64,000 bases of DNA from Cryptomeria japonica (taxonomy: Eukaryota; Streptophyta; Pinopsida; Cupressales; Cupressaceae). A model generated the notes under the pieces. That model worked only from the letters and a program-made list of their open reading frames with translations. It had not been told where the DNA came from and did not search any database. Position 1 is the stretch's first letter. The number at the start of each line of letters is the position of its first letter. This document shows, one piece after another, positions 1 to 11,040 of the stretch. The stretch spans positions 248,001-312,000 of the forward strand of contig NW_026728917.1 of NCBI RefSeq assembly GCF_030272615.1, given 5' to 3'. Both the position numbers and the translations under genes were made by a program.

Positions 1-972
1 ATTAATATACATATGCATTCCCATGAATAGTTACCTAATTTTATATGCGCACACTACCATACATTATACTTATCTAAGAAGTTATGACACTTATCCACAC
101 ACGAACTCTCATCTAGTTCTTTTTTCCTTAGATCTAGTCATTTGATTGTCTAGGATCATTTCTATAGTCACATGATTGACCACATAATTACACACCTTAG
201 CCTCATATTTAAACAAAAATAAATAAATAAATTACCAACTAATGCTCTTTACCTTCCCCATCTAGAGTTGCAAAAGTACAAGCTTGGATGATCAGATGTT
301 TTGTGTTACTGTGTTACCTATTAATTTTTATGTTTACAAATGATTTTTGTTGGATTTTTTGGTTTCATATTTATAAATGTAAATTTAGGTTAGTCAAATG
401 TTCATATTTCTTACTTAGTTGAGCAATCTCCTATTTTATTCGTAAAAGTTCACTTGTGAGATGGAAGCTATTCATGGAATATTTTTCTTCTATCTTTTAG
501 GCTCTCATAAGGAATGCATTTTTAATGATGTACTTGTATGATCATGTCTAGATAAGGTCCCTTACTTTATATGGACCCACCCTCTTTTGTAATGAAGAGA
601 GATTGCATTTCCAAATACAAAGGCAAAATAATCTATCCATTCATCAAGAACCCACAATCTTCAATCAAAAGACTAAACACCCTTATACACTTTATTTGTT
701 TTCAAGAATCATAAATATAATCATTTAAATATAAAAATAATTTACAAAAATATTATTGACAGTAAATCTAACATTCAACTTGAAGCATACACATATCAAA
801 TCAGCTCTAAGCACGCAAGTATCTGATTTGAACACAGATGTAGATACTTTGTACACTTCTAATAATATGAAAACATTTAATATTATAAGACATAGTTGAA
901 TACGATCAAAGTCATGTAGAAATAAGAAGCTGCAACACTGTATCAGACTTGCAAAAGCAACTTTCCCAAACC
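1..972. other. 3' flank of ankyrin/PGG gene, unit 1
   Basis: AT-rich, with no open frame of interest. It is the downstream flank of the minus-strand gene ending at 973. A minus-strand AATAAA lies at 691-696, about 280 bases after the stop, and could serve as a polyadenylation signal, though this is weak. Diverged older copies of this flank lie at 27446-28430 and 28480-28720, just before the next unit begins. Confidence 0.6.
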
Positions 973-3632
973 TTATTTATCGTTCTCATTGCTATGGTAG
1001 TATAGGATAGCAAGCCACTTGGTTTTGGACCGGCGCACCAAGTCCAAAAGCCCCCATCTTTCTAATTTTATCCACACGTATTCCCCCAGACGGTCAGAAA
1101 GAAAAGGAAGTAGACCGTTCAGGTGGTTAAACCTAGCCTTCTTCACTGTAAACTTTGCAGCCATGTAGAAAAAAGTGAAATTACCACAGAAGCAGATGAT
1201 CAAGCACGCCCCAAGAATGAACCAAGCCAGCTCGGGATTCATGTTGGAAAGCATGGCATACACTGCAAGCATGAAGCCATAGGCCGTAAAGGCAAACGTG
1301 GCACAAACCAATAGGTTGGTAATACAGAGGAACAATACCTTATTTCCCGTGGTAATAGGTGTACTCATCTGCCACATCAGCACCACTAAGAGCGACAGAA
1401 AGAATGCCACACAATCAAAGATGAGAAAAACCTTGAAGGAGGCCAACGGAAGCAGAATCGGCGAACCTAAACTCTTGTCTGAGCCAGTTCCAGGCGCAGG
1501 CGCAGGCGAAATTCCCGATCCCTTTGAGTCCCCATTTCCATTCCCATCGTCCGTCATGAAACTGCCCGGAGCAGTGAAAGCTGCCGTAAATGACATTGTC
1601 GCTAATAGAACTGCCACCACTAGTTCTGTGTTGCGCCTGTCCTCATATGTTTTGTCCACCATCTCAACAGCAACCTCATGTTTCTCTGCACTCACCTTTG
1701 GAGCGCTGTACAAGAATGGCTTGCGATTGGAAGGATAACTGGCCAGAACTGAAATTATCTTGTCAGATTCGTGATAGTGCGTGTTCTCTCTCACGATATC
1801 AAAGGCCGTTAAGCCTGCCTTGTTGACAGCAAACTTGTTTATCCCCGCTATACAAAGCAACGACTTCACCATCTGAAAAATGCAAACTCAAATAAGTTCA
1901 TAAAAATTAAATGATCTATTGGAACTAACTATGCATAAAGATTTCTTCTACGGAAGTTCTTGCCGTGATGATTTTAATTTCTGTCTTCAGTAGAAATACT
2001 TTCAGTAATTTGACTCTATATATAGACGAGATTAGATTAAGAATCTACACAAACCCAAAACTTATATAGCTGTACACAGTAATTGGTTGAAAGAACAAAC
2101 TTCAGCAGTGACAAACAGAGGTTTTTATAAAAAGAGACTTACATTCAAGTCTTTTTTCTTTGCTGCAATATGCAGTGGTGTGTCTCCTTCACTTATCCTC
2201 GAAAAAGGAGATTTCATTTCACCCGCATCTGTGTTTCCTCCACTTTTCACGGGCTCATCTTTTGGATCTTTCTTTTCAGCCGGATCTGTCTTTCCTCCAC
2301 TTCGCAGAGGCTCTTCATGTGGAGGTTTGTCAAGTCCCTTGTTGACCAAGTATGATAAGCCTACCTCTTCGTTCAGGTAATCAACAATTCGCACTTGCCT
2401 AACTAGGGCAGCTAAGTGCAGAACGTTCATTCCACAACTATTCCGTATTTCGACAGCGTCTGGCCTCTCATTTATCAACTCTTGTACTGCTTCCAGATGA
2501 CCCAATTTCGCTGCCACACAGATGGGAGTTTCTTGGCTGTCATTAACCCAATAACACAGTTCGGCCTCAAATTTTATTAACTTCTTTATTATATGCACGT
2601 AGTTTCTTTCAACAGCTATATGCAGAGCTGTGTTGCCAAGTTCGTCCTTACGTTGGATTAACTGCTTCGCATCTGATAAATTTAGTATATGATCAACTAG
2701 ATCTGTAAAAGAAGCATCCAAAATCATTGCCTTAAGTTAGATAAGATGTTCTTCAAGAAGGGCCAAGGGTAAGAGAATGCCTAATTTACCTTTGTTGAAG
2801 CGATACAGACCTCAACTAATATAACAACATAAATACAGAATTCAACTAAATACACGAAGAAGTAAAGAAGAACTCATTGGTTATCAACTGTAAACGAACA
2901 GAAGCTGAAGTAAAATAGAAACAACATAATCAAACGACTTGAAAAAATAGAAAGAACTGAAACATGATAGACAATCATCCTCGTGTTATTTAAGATAAAG
3001 AAAAAATTGGGGACAAAATGATATTTGTCTTGAACCGTTAAATTAGGAGATGCTTAGCAGATACTTTAACAAACTTATAGGCAAAGAAATCCTAAAATCG
3101 AAATAAAATAACCTGAATCTCCTCTGTTTACTGCAACAGATAAACAGTTCCTCTTGTGCACCGTACTTTCGAGTAAGCTCGACGGAGATGCGTCAAATAT
3201 TGCCTTCACTGTCTCTAAATTGCCGCTTTCGTAGGCTTTGAACAAAGCTGTTTCATCAAGCTTATTGCGGAGATCCACACCACTTTCTGGTTGTTGGAGT
3301 AGAATCTTCACAACGTTGGAGAAACCTCCCTGCGCAGCCAAGTGTAACGCAGTATCCTTTTCGGCATTGGTAGCATTCACAAGCAGAGGCTTCACTTCGG
3401 GATCGGTTTCCTTCAGAAGTTGACGATTGAGTTGCAGGAGCTGTTGAATGAAGTGTAGATTTCCTACACTAGCAGCCAAATGGAGAAGAGTATTTTCCCC
3501 TCCAGGTGTAATATTGTTGAGAGCTGCTTTAAGTTGGGAACTCAGTTGTTGATCGATCCTTAAACGCGTTACCGCAGCTTTGAAGGCGTCAGGATCGATC
3601 CTTCCGCCGAGTTGTTGACCCTCAGTGGCCAT
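973..3632 (-). CDS. Ankyrin-repeat PGG-domain membrane protein (ACD6/ITN1-like), copy 1
   Basis: Three exons, inferred from reading frame and GT-AG signals: 3632-3113, 2702-2143 and 1872-973. They give 659 residues. Exon 1 ends in phase 1 (TCAG|GT) and exon 2 opens after TTTTACAG with two bases that complete an Asp codon. Exon 2 ends AAT|GTAAGT, and exon 3 starts after TTTTTCAG in phase 0, rejoining an ankyrin repeat across the junction. Ankyrin repeats lie at about residues 45-75, 91-120, 125-155, 160-190, 195-290 and 345-390. A charged, Gly/Pro-containing insert at about 292-345 splits the last repeats. The PGG-type segment (441-463) reads TAPGS in place of the usual PPGG-like turn. Three further hydrophobic segments follow at about 500-527, 538-567 and 574-600, so the C-terminal half should sit in a membrane. 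Plant relatives act in defence and salicylate signalling (ACD6) or salt response (ITN1). Which role applies here cannot be told. No break is visible. Confidence 0.9.
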
Positions 3633-4356
3633 GCTAAATATCTGCCGTTACAGCCTTCAACACCAAGGCACGCTTCTTTGTAATAGGATTGAATAATACT
3701 ACATTCAGTATTATGCCAGAAACTACATAATAGAATATGTGGTCTCAGTTTTTCCACAAGGGAAACATTAAAAATACAAGTATCCACATCTTACACTTCA
3801 GGGTTTCCACAACTTTAGTTGGAATCTCACTTTTTCTTTCGTTGGAACAGATACAACATTTTGACCTTGACTGGGTGCAAATAACCAGTGTTAATTAGCT
3901 TTGATTGGGTGCCAAGTAATTACTCTAGTTTGGTGCGAATAATATGACTATGGGGTGTTCTGCTAGAACATTATTTTTTTAATACTTGAAGTGATCCTAC
4001 ACGTCAAAATTACTACAACTTTTTCATAGTTGGAATGTCTATTTTTCTTAGATGAAAGTGTACATTGAAATCAAATACAAATTTTTTTTATCATTTATAA
4101 TTTAATAATTTATTCTATGTGAAATATGTACACATTTTATTTAATGTTGAGTTTATTTCAGTGGATTAGATAATTATTTAATATAGTTATATTTCAATAA
4201 ACGATATAACTGTTGTTTAAATTAATTTCTTTCTTTTCATTCTATCATTCTTATTCAATTACATATATTTTCATACATTGCACATTATGTTGTCTTTATT
4301 TACACACATTTTTATACATGTACCATTTACTATAACCGATGCACTGCAAAATAGGA
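3633..4356. promoter_or_regulatory. Upstream region of ankyrin/PGG gene, unit 1
   Basis: 5' flank of the minus-strand ankyrin gene and then AT-rich spacer. Around 3866-3950 there are three imperfect copies of a short motif of the form TTGRNTGGGTGC(A)AA-like (at about 3868, 3903 and 3930), spaced 25-35 bases apart. They could be repeated cis-elements or chance. No convincing TATA box was found close to the ATG. The match to the upstream sequence of the exon-1 relic at 26041-26113 is weak. Confidence 0.35.
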
Positions 4357-5904
4357 TGTTAGGAACACAAACAAAAGACTCAAGAATCAACTGTTAGTGT
4401 TAGTATCATAAACGAAATACGATCCTAAGCAAGCATATGAAGAGAGATCAAACATTTAATGGAAAGTATGCAAAAACAAAAGAAAGACACAAGACCCTTC
4501 CAAATGCTTGCCAACATGTTCATAGTAGCTTCTCCCTTGTTCCTCTCCTCTCCAAGTTCCACATGAGTGTAGCCCTTAGCTCTTTGCACTACTATGGAAG
4601 TCTTATGGAGATTCAAGATTTATGAAAAATGATTTAAAATATGCAAATGCAAGCGAAATATGAGAAAGCCTAATTAAGCTATCTTGGTTTTAACCAAAAT
4701 AACAATGTAGATTAGATGACTCCTAAAATGATCTCTTAAATTTCACTATAGATTAGATGCATACAAGATTTCTGGATCTGAATTATGAAGGAATGGGCTC
4801 TATTTATAGGAAAAATAGGGCAATGGATGGTTGAGATTAAGTAATCTCAACAAGGGTCAAGATAGAAAGATTTATGATCCATGTGAGGGCTTTCAACCCA
4901 ATCCCAGGATGACAAATGCCAACATGAGATGGCTTGAGAGGAGAGGGAAGAAGCATTAAATGCTTGAAATGACATGAAGGTTAGGTTAGGAGTTAAGGTT
5001 AAGCTTGAGTTGAATGAATAAAGTCGCTATCCAATGAATAATGCCTTTATCCAATGGCTAAACTCTTGTACAAGAGTTAGTGGGTGAGTTGAGTTAACCA
5101 TTAATGCTTGAAGAGACCCATGAGTCAAAAGGATGGTTAAGTTAGAGGAAAGTCTCTAACCATGTGGGTGAGTTGAGTTAAGCATTAATGGTCATGTAAG
5201 AGCCATTAATGGTTTGGAATACTTTAGGCGTTAACCTGTTGAATACATAAAGCCTTTAATGCTTTTCAAAGACTTTGAGGCTTTGAGAAGTGACTTCAAG
5301 TTGCCTAGGAATGTGACAATATTTAGGAAATGGATTAGGCAAATTAGGAATGGTTTAGAAGAATTTAGAAAGTGGTTAGAATTGTCTAGAAGGGGATTTA
5401 AGATGTAAGTGGGTTTGGTGGGTGAGGGAAAATAGGATTTTAATTAAAATAAAATTCATTTATTTCAACTAAATAGGTGCAACTTGCATTTGTAGGAGAA
5501 TGCAAGTGGGGGGAGGGGGGGAGTAGTTTAAGGATTTAAATAAATATTTTATTATTTATTTAAAAGAGGAAAGAGGGTTAAATTCAATAAATATGTTTTA
5601 TTCATTTAATTCCTTAAGAATGTAGCTTAATTAATATTTAAATAAATTGAATAATTTATTTAATTAATAGGAGAAGAGGCTGAGGATGAATTAATTAAAT
5701 TTTAATTTAATTAACTGATTATTAATAGTTAAATAATCAAATAAATAGTAAATATTCATTTAATTAAATGGACAGATTTATGTGACTACTTTTGCGCCTC
5801 TTTGAGACGGTGCGGTTTATCACATCGTTTCAAAGAAAGAAAAATAGGTGTGAAGAAATATGCCCCATAAATGTTAATTTAGTGGGTGCTATGTCCCCTC
5901 GACA
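4357..5904 (-). mobile_element. LTR of a Ty3/gypsy-type element, minus strand, unit 1
   Basis: Read on the minus strand it starts TGTCGAGGGGACATAGC at 5904 and ends CCTAACA at 4357. A TTTAAATAAAT-rich U3 at 5450-5770 closely resembles in style the start of the plus-strand LTR at 9820. A TATA box (TATAAATA, minus) lies at 4801-4808. No internal domain, primer-binding site or matching target duplication is adjacent, so it looks like a solo or broken LTR. Its edges are judged from TG...CA ends only and could be off by tens of bases. Confidence 0.5.
4801..4808 (-). promoter_or_regulatory. TATA box inside the minus-strand LTR
   Basis: TATAAATA on the minus strand in the context CCTATAAATAGAGCCC, a canonical plant TATA context about 1.1 kb into the LTR. 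Transcription would run towards the upstream flank of the ankyrin gene, in the same direction as that gene. LTR-driven read-through into it is therefore conceivable. Confidence 0.5.
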
Positions 5905-6208
5905 GATGGGCTAAAAAATTTCAAAAAATCGGGTGATCTCTCGAAAAAGAACAAGAAGTTGAGGGGAGGTAGAATACAAGAAATTAGCAATAACGGTGAA
6001 ATGATGGGAGAAAAATGGGGGTAAAATGAGGAAATGAGAGACGTTGGAAGTTTAGAGGGACCACAACAGTAAGCGGGGTGAATTAGGGTTAGGGCTGGAT
6101 GGTATATATGGGGGGGAAGGGGAAAAAATAGGCTCATTTGCACCTATCTCCTTGGCAGTTTAGAGCTCTGATAGGGAATTTTTGGTGAAGGAGTGAGCAA
6201 CGATCATC
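5905..6208 (+). promoter_or_regulatory. Telo-box and TATA region before the PMD pseudogene, unit 1
   Basis: Between the minus-strand LTR and the presumed first exon of the PMD gene. It holds TTAGGGTTAGGG at 6083-6094 (two telomere-type repeats, which also form a plant telo-box) directly followed by TATATATG at 6103-6110. An ATG follows at 6209. Telo-box next to TATA is a known arrangement in plant promoters. Its use here is inference. Confidence 0.45.
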
Positions 6209-8861
6209 ATGCCTATGCCTATAGAAGATCACCGGCTAGAGTGGATCTGTCGATTCCAACAGCCAGACAACTACAAACCAGCTATACACAAATTTTGAAT
6301 TTTGTGTTTTGTGCATTTTTGGCATGTTTTTTCAGGCATCAAAGTCCAATCAAGATAATAGCGCTAAAACCATGTTTTAATGCTATTGTCGCCTAGAATA
6401 GCACTATTATGCCGCAATGGTGCTATTGTATAGTAGTTGTAGCGCTTGTGTTAGGTTTAGTGCTTTCATTACATAGTAGTAGTGGTATTGTAGTATTAGC
6501 ACGTTTGTATGTTTGTTGTAGTGCTGTTGTTATTGAATAGCATTGTTGTGTAGTTAATTTAGCGTGTTTGATTGTTTAGCACTTTTGTGCACAAATTGTG
6601 GCGCTATTGTGAGCAGAATAGCACTATTGTGATAAAAATTCCCCAGTGTTAGAGAACATAGCCTGATGTCTCAGTTGATTGTTTGATTGGTTGTTTTGGT
6701 GAATTATAGCAGCCCCCTTGAGACTAGGTCATTATGATAAATGTCTGTTGTAGTCTAGGATTGCCATAATCGATTACCTATTGAGACCCGAAGATACTTG
6801 ATCAAAGTATCTGTTGATAGTCTAGGTTGAAAACTTAAGAAAGTTTGTACCAAAACAACTAATGTTTGTTGATGTGTGTAGGAGGACGTGCCTGTTCTAC
6901 AGATGCCGGAGCAGCATCCTGCCACATAGCAGCTGACAGAGGCAGACAGATTCTGCGTCGCTGCGACTAGTTTGTACGATATGATCTATCGTCCCGTGAT
7001 TCGGATGAATTGCGGACTGATGACAGCACTGGCCGAGCATTGGCATAGTGAGATATGTACCTTCTACCTGGCGATGGGAGAGATGACAGTGATGCTAGAG
7101 GATGTGTGGAGGATACTACACATCCTGATTAGAGGGGAGCTGGTGACCTATGATCAAGCATTAGGGACGACGACGGTGTAGAGAATATTTGCTGATGATG
7201 TTTATATTGAGGATGACTTTGTATCCTAGGAGGACATAGTAGCATTGTATGAGCCTTTACCAATAGTTTTATCCAGGATCGTCGGGGGTTTGGTGTGCCC
7301 CGACTGACGTTCACATGGACTAGCCGTTGGTTGGGACCAGGTGATTGAGAAGATGATGACTGAGAGGACCCACTATGCCTGGGGACCATGTGTGCTAGCA
7401 CATATTTATAGGGAGCTACACGAGGTGGTGTACCGAGAGAAGAGATCACTAGCAGTAGGGATCACATTACTACACATCTGGGCTTGGGAGCACTTGCCAG
7501 TCACACGAACAGTCTACTTGATATTTAGGGTGATATATCAGCCCTATGTTTATATGTATGGAGGGATGATGAGCCAGCCCCATCTGAGGAAGTTGGATTT
7601 TTTGTGACGGGCTTTAGATGACCTAGATACAGTGATATGGAGGTTGTATATCGAGTGTGAGCCTTGGGAGGATGATGCAGAAGTGCTACTGTATGTATTT
7701 ATGACACACTTTTTGATTGGGCGCACATCCTACCTTATAGAGAGACAGGTGCCAGGGAGAGTGATGAGGCAGTTTTGACGGAGGTAGGGATTGTCGAGAG
7801 GCTCAGGGGAGTATGCATGGGTAGTACGGGAGAGATTTTAGTGGGGACCAATGTTACCATATGATCAGGCCTTGATAGAGTTCCAGAATTTACAGGCGAG
7901 ACCAGGGCATATGAGGCCTGAGATTGTCGATGCAGGGGTGACAGAGGAGTACACACAGTATCATACTGCACATCTGATTATATAGATTTCAGATCCGATC
8001 GAGCCTATACCACCTTTTGAGGATGAGAGGAGATGATAAAGGAGGAAGAGAGGAGGTCGAGGAGTAGGAGGAGGAGATGGAGGTGGTGGAGGAGGATTTG
8101 GTGGAGCAGGAAAAGGTGGAGGAGGAGATGGAGGTGGTGGAGTATTTGGTGGAGCAGGAGGAGGTGGAGGACGAGGAGGATTTGGTGGTGGAGGGGGATT
8201 TGGAGGTGGAGGTGGTGGAGGAGGATGATTACAGAGGAGAGGTAGAGGGGGAGAGTCGTTGCGACTATCACAGGGTCCACTGATACGAGGGGCTGCCAAA
8301 GAAGGAGGTAGGGATATTGGTGGGGGTGTAGTGCCTATGGAGATGGGAGAGGGAGCCATAGGTGGAGGAGAGGTTCCTATGGAGATGGGAGGGGGAGAGA
8401 TAGGTGGAGGAGATGGAGATGTATGGGAGTATATGATTTTACACTCACAGACTCGGTTAGAGGATAGCGAGGCAGAGATTGCAGCTAGAGATGTCCAACT
8501 ATTTGCATGGGAGGTGGAGCTGACTGTAGTGAGGAAAGAGAGAGATGATCTGGTGGACAGGTTGAGGGAGGTGCAGGATAGAGTCCAAGTCTTGGAGGGA
8601 GCATAGGCATAGGGTCCAACTGAGGTGGTGTTGAGGGAGATGTGACAGGCAAGTGGAGAGATTGACTATTGGTGGGGAATATATGAGCTGGTTGTGCCAG
8701 TTAGTCAGCAAGCACTGAGCTATTCTAAGATGCGGTGGGCAAGATCAAAGTGGTCACAGAGGGCTCAGAGAAGTGGGGGTGTTATGGGTCCTCCTCAGTG
8801 AGGTGGTGGGGGAGGAGTAGGGGGTAGTCGTGGTGCAGCATCTGGCCAGAGTGCCATTTGA
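6209..8861 (+). pseudogene. Plant mobile domain (MAIN-like PMD) protein, multiply stopped, unit 1
   Basis: The main exon begins after an acceptor-like GTGTGTAG at about 6881 and stays in one frame to a stop at 8859-8861. A PMD core is readable. It includes the LMTALAEHW...TFYLAMGEMTVMLEDVW stretch at about 7011-7110, then a YxLxxGxxLLxIWAWEHLPV-type stretch to about 7500 and a W-rich segment to 7860. A Gly-rich stretch (8040-8225), two PMEMG-type repeats (8331-8395) and a coiled-coil-like segment (8440-8600) follow. Sixteen in-frame stops (first 6927, last 8799; eight TAG, seven TGA, one TAA) break it, with no frameshift. A likely first exon starts at the ATG at 6209 and reads for about 28 codons. 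The 6300-6880 gap would be an intron. PMD proteins are nuclear and linked to transposon silencing, and PMD genes are also carried by transposons. Which kind this was is unknown. Confidence 0.75.
6355..6640. repeat. Cluster of degenerate TAGYRCTATTGT motifs, unit 1
   Basis: About ten scattered, imperfect copies of a 10-12 base motif (TAGCGCTA, TAGCACTATT, GTGCTATTGT, GGCGCTATTGTG and similar) lie in both orientations, at irregular spacing, inside the presumed PMD intron. It is not a clean tandem array. I do not recognise a function. Confidence 0.5.
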
Positions 8862-9819
8862 GATATTTTAGGTACTTGTTACATTATTATTTTGGACTGT
8901 GACTTGGATGGATTTTGGTAGTCGATATATTTTGACATCATTGTACTATGATACATGTAATCTTTTTTTTTAATGTGATATATGAAGAGATCCCATGCTT
9001 TGATATTATATGCATATGTATGATGACACGTATATTGTTGATACAGGATGATGATTATGAGTTATGCTTAGATTCATGCTATGGATGATTTGATTACTAT
9101 ATATACATGGTGATGATATGATTTCTAGATGCATGCTATGGATGATTTGTCTAATTATGTGGATGCAGGTAGAAGATGGACGATGCTTGTGGTAATGATG
9201 TTAATTATGATGTAATGATGATGATGTATGCAAAAATAATGAGTTGAAATAATGCATAATGATGTTTGTGATAGATAATACTTGTTCATTTTTTATGATA
9301 TGATATGAGTAAATGATGCATGTTGTAAGATGAATCTAAGTGAATCAAATGTGTATGCAAATGTGATGTATGAATGCACTTTAAATGGATGAACAAATGT
9401 TGATACAAATGTTTATGTATGAATGCACTTAAATGAATGTATCTAAATGATGTAATGTTTATGAGATGTATTTAAAATTAATCTAAATGACTAAAATGAT
9501 TCAAAACATAACTAAGTGATAAATGAGATTGAAATGATAATGCAAATAAATGCAAATAGGGGATAAAGAATAATGAATAACTGCACCTTAATGCAATTAA
9601 AGGATAATGAATAACTGCACCTTAGTGCAATTGGAGGATAATGCATGCATCTCATGAATCTAGATGAAACAAAATGGGGAAAAATGCACCTATGAAATGA
9701 ATTCTAAATGAACTTAAAGGATGATGAAAGGAATGCATATTTAAAATGAATGCACTACATGGATGAATGAATGTTCTTTATAACAAATTCACTTAAATGA
9801 AATGCAACTAAATTATAGT
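8862..9819. other. ATG-rich low-complexity spacer, unit 1
   Basis: No gene. The sequence is dominated by ATGATG, AATGCA and AAATGAATG words. A direct repeat of about 34 bases (ATAATGAATAACTGCACC and its continuation) occurs at 9571 and 9605, each copy carrying a small TGCA...TGCA palindrome. A second loose repeat (TATGAATGCACTT) lies at about 9370 and 9419. It may be the decayed tail of the PMD unit or flanking repeat DNA. Confidence 0.5.
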
Positions 9820-10605
9820 TGTAGACACCTAAAATTGTTTAGTCTAATTAAATAAATATCTTTATTTATTTAATTATTTTAAGCCTAATTCTTCTATTAA
9901 TTAAATAAATCTTTATTTATTTAACTAATTCATTTATCCTCTTTTAGCCTTATTTCTCATTTAAATAAATACTTTTATTTATTTAAATTATCCTTTTCCT
10001 AAATTAAATAGATATCTTATTTATTTAATTGATCCCACTTCCTCTATTAATTAAATAAATCTTTATTTATTTAATTAATTCATTAACCTTTTCTACCCAT
10101 GACACATGTCATTCATCTCTTAATTCCTACACTACCTACCCTTTCATTATTTTCTTATTTTCTCTACCTACCCTCTAATCCTAGCTGACTATTTATCTCT
10201 TACACCTCCAATCTTATCCCTCCATTTCCTACAGTGTCTTCTATATAAGAGGACACTTCCTTCATTATCAACCCTGATTAGTTGACTTCTCAACTACATT
10301 ACACTTTCAAACTTGCATATGCGATCAAGCCTACTTTCAACCACATTTCCGTTCTTTGTTGAGCTCTTGTGCACATATAAAATCTAAGAGCAAATATATC
10401 AAGCAAGATAAATGGAGATAGGAAGAATGGAGATCTAAACCCTATTGGACATGTGATGGTATAATCTTTGTGATTTCATTTGATTTGCATTGTCTTAGGT
10501 AATCTTCATAAGTTATGGTGGATCTTTGTTGTTGTTAGGCTAGGGTTTTGTGGTTGAATTCATTTAGTCTTTCAATATTGTTGTTTTCCATTTTCACCAT
10601 ATACA
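9820..10605 (+). mobile_element. 5' LTR of truncated Ty3/gypsy element, unit 1
   Basis: Starts TGTAGACACCTAAAATTG and ends ATACA, the TG...CA form of an LTR. Its U3 is rich in TTAAATAAAT blocks. A TATA box (TATATAAG) lies at 10242-10249 and a primer-binding-site-like sequence follows immediately, so this is a left (5') LTR on the plus strand. No second copy is present in the unit, so the 3' LTR has been lost. Confidence 0.7.
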
Positions 10606-10608
10606 TTT

Positions 10609-10626
10609 TGGCACGCCCCATGGGAC
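10609..10626 (+). promoter_or_regulatory. Primer-binding site of the Ty3/gypsy element
   Basis: TGGCACGCCCCATGGGAC sits three bases after the LTR end. It resembles the TGGCGCCCACCGTGGGGC-type tRNA-complementary site common in plant Ty3/gypsy elements, with several mismatches. The tRNA was not identified. Confidence 0.5.
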
Positions 10627-11040
10627 ATAGATTTTTGTTAGATCTATGTTTTTTGCAGGTTTTTCTAACCCTATATTGCTGTTTGGTAAAACAATTTGGA
10701 GAAAACCTTGTGCAGCTAGGGTTTTGGACACAAAATCAAGATCTTGGAGAGATTTGATCCTATCTCACAAACGTATTAGAATTTTTGCACAGAATTTTAT
10801 TGGCAAGTTGAAGACAGTATCAATAGATTTCAATCCAAAATTTAGAATTTTTGGAGCACATTTTCATTTTCTATGAATTTTTTATGATTTTTCATAAACA
10901 ATTAATTTTGAGAGCAAATCAGTGAATTGTTCGGGTTTTCTTACATTTTTGGAAATATCTCATAATTATACACAACATCTGTTCTTTGTGATTTTAATTT
11001 TGATGCAAAAAAATTCTTAAAAAATCAGATCTTTAAAGAT

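Noticed and set aside
1298-1738. Plus-strand open frame of 146 codons inside the ankyrin gene
   Set aside because: It lies antisense to exon 3, whose ankyrin and membrane segments are clear. The plus-strand frame shows no domain.
4357-5904. Target-site duplication for the minus-strand LTR
   Set aside because: The five bases next to the two edges (TAGGA and GATGG) do not match, so the edges or the intact-insertion idea are uncertain.
6083-6094. Interstitial telomere array
   Set aside because: There are only two repeat units, too few for a telomere tract. It is recorded only as a possible telo-box.
5889-6143. Minus-strand hydrophobic frame of 84 codons
   Set aside because: It runs across the LTR edge and the telo-box/TATA region. 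The pyrimidine-rich strand produces the Leu/Pro/Ser run.
7961-8359. Proline-rich frame on the minus strand
   Set aside because: It is the complement of the Gly-rich GGA/GGT tract of the PMD pseudogene. The PMD frame explains the composition on the plus strand.
10548-10876. Overlapping plus-strand frames at the gypsy LTR end
   Set aside because: They span the LTR end and primer-binding site, which are non-coding leader in such elements.
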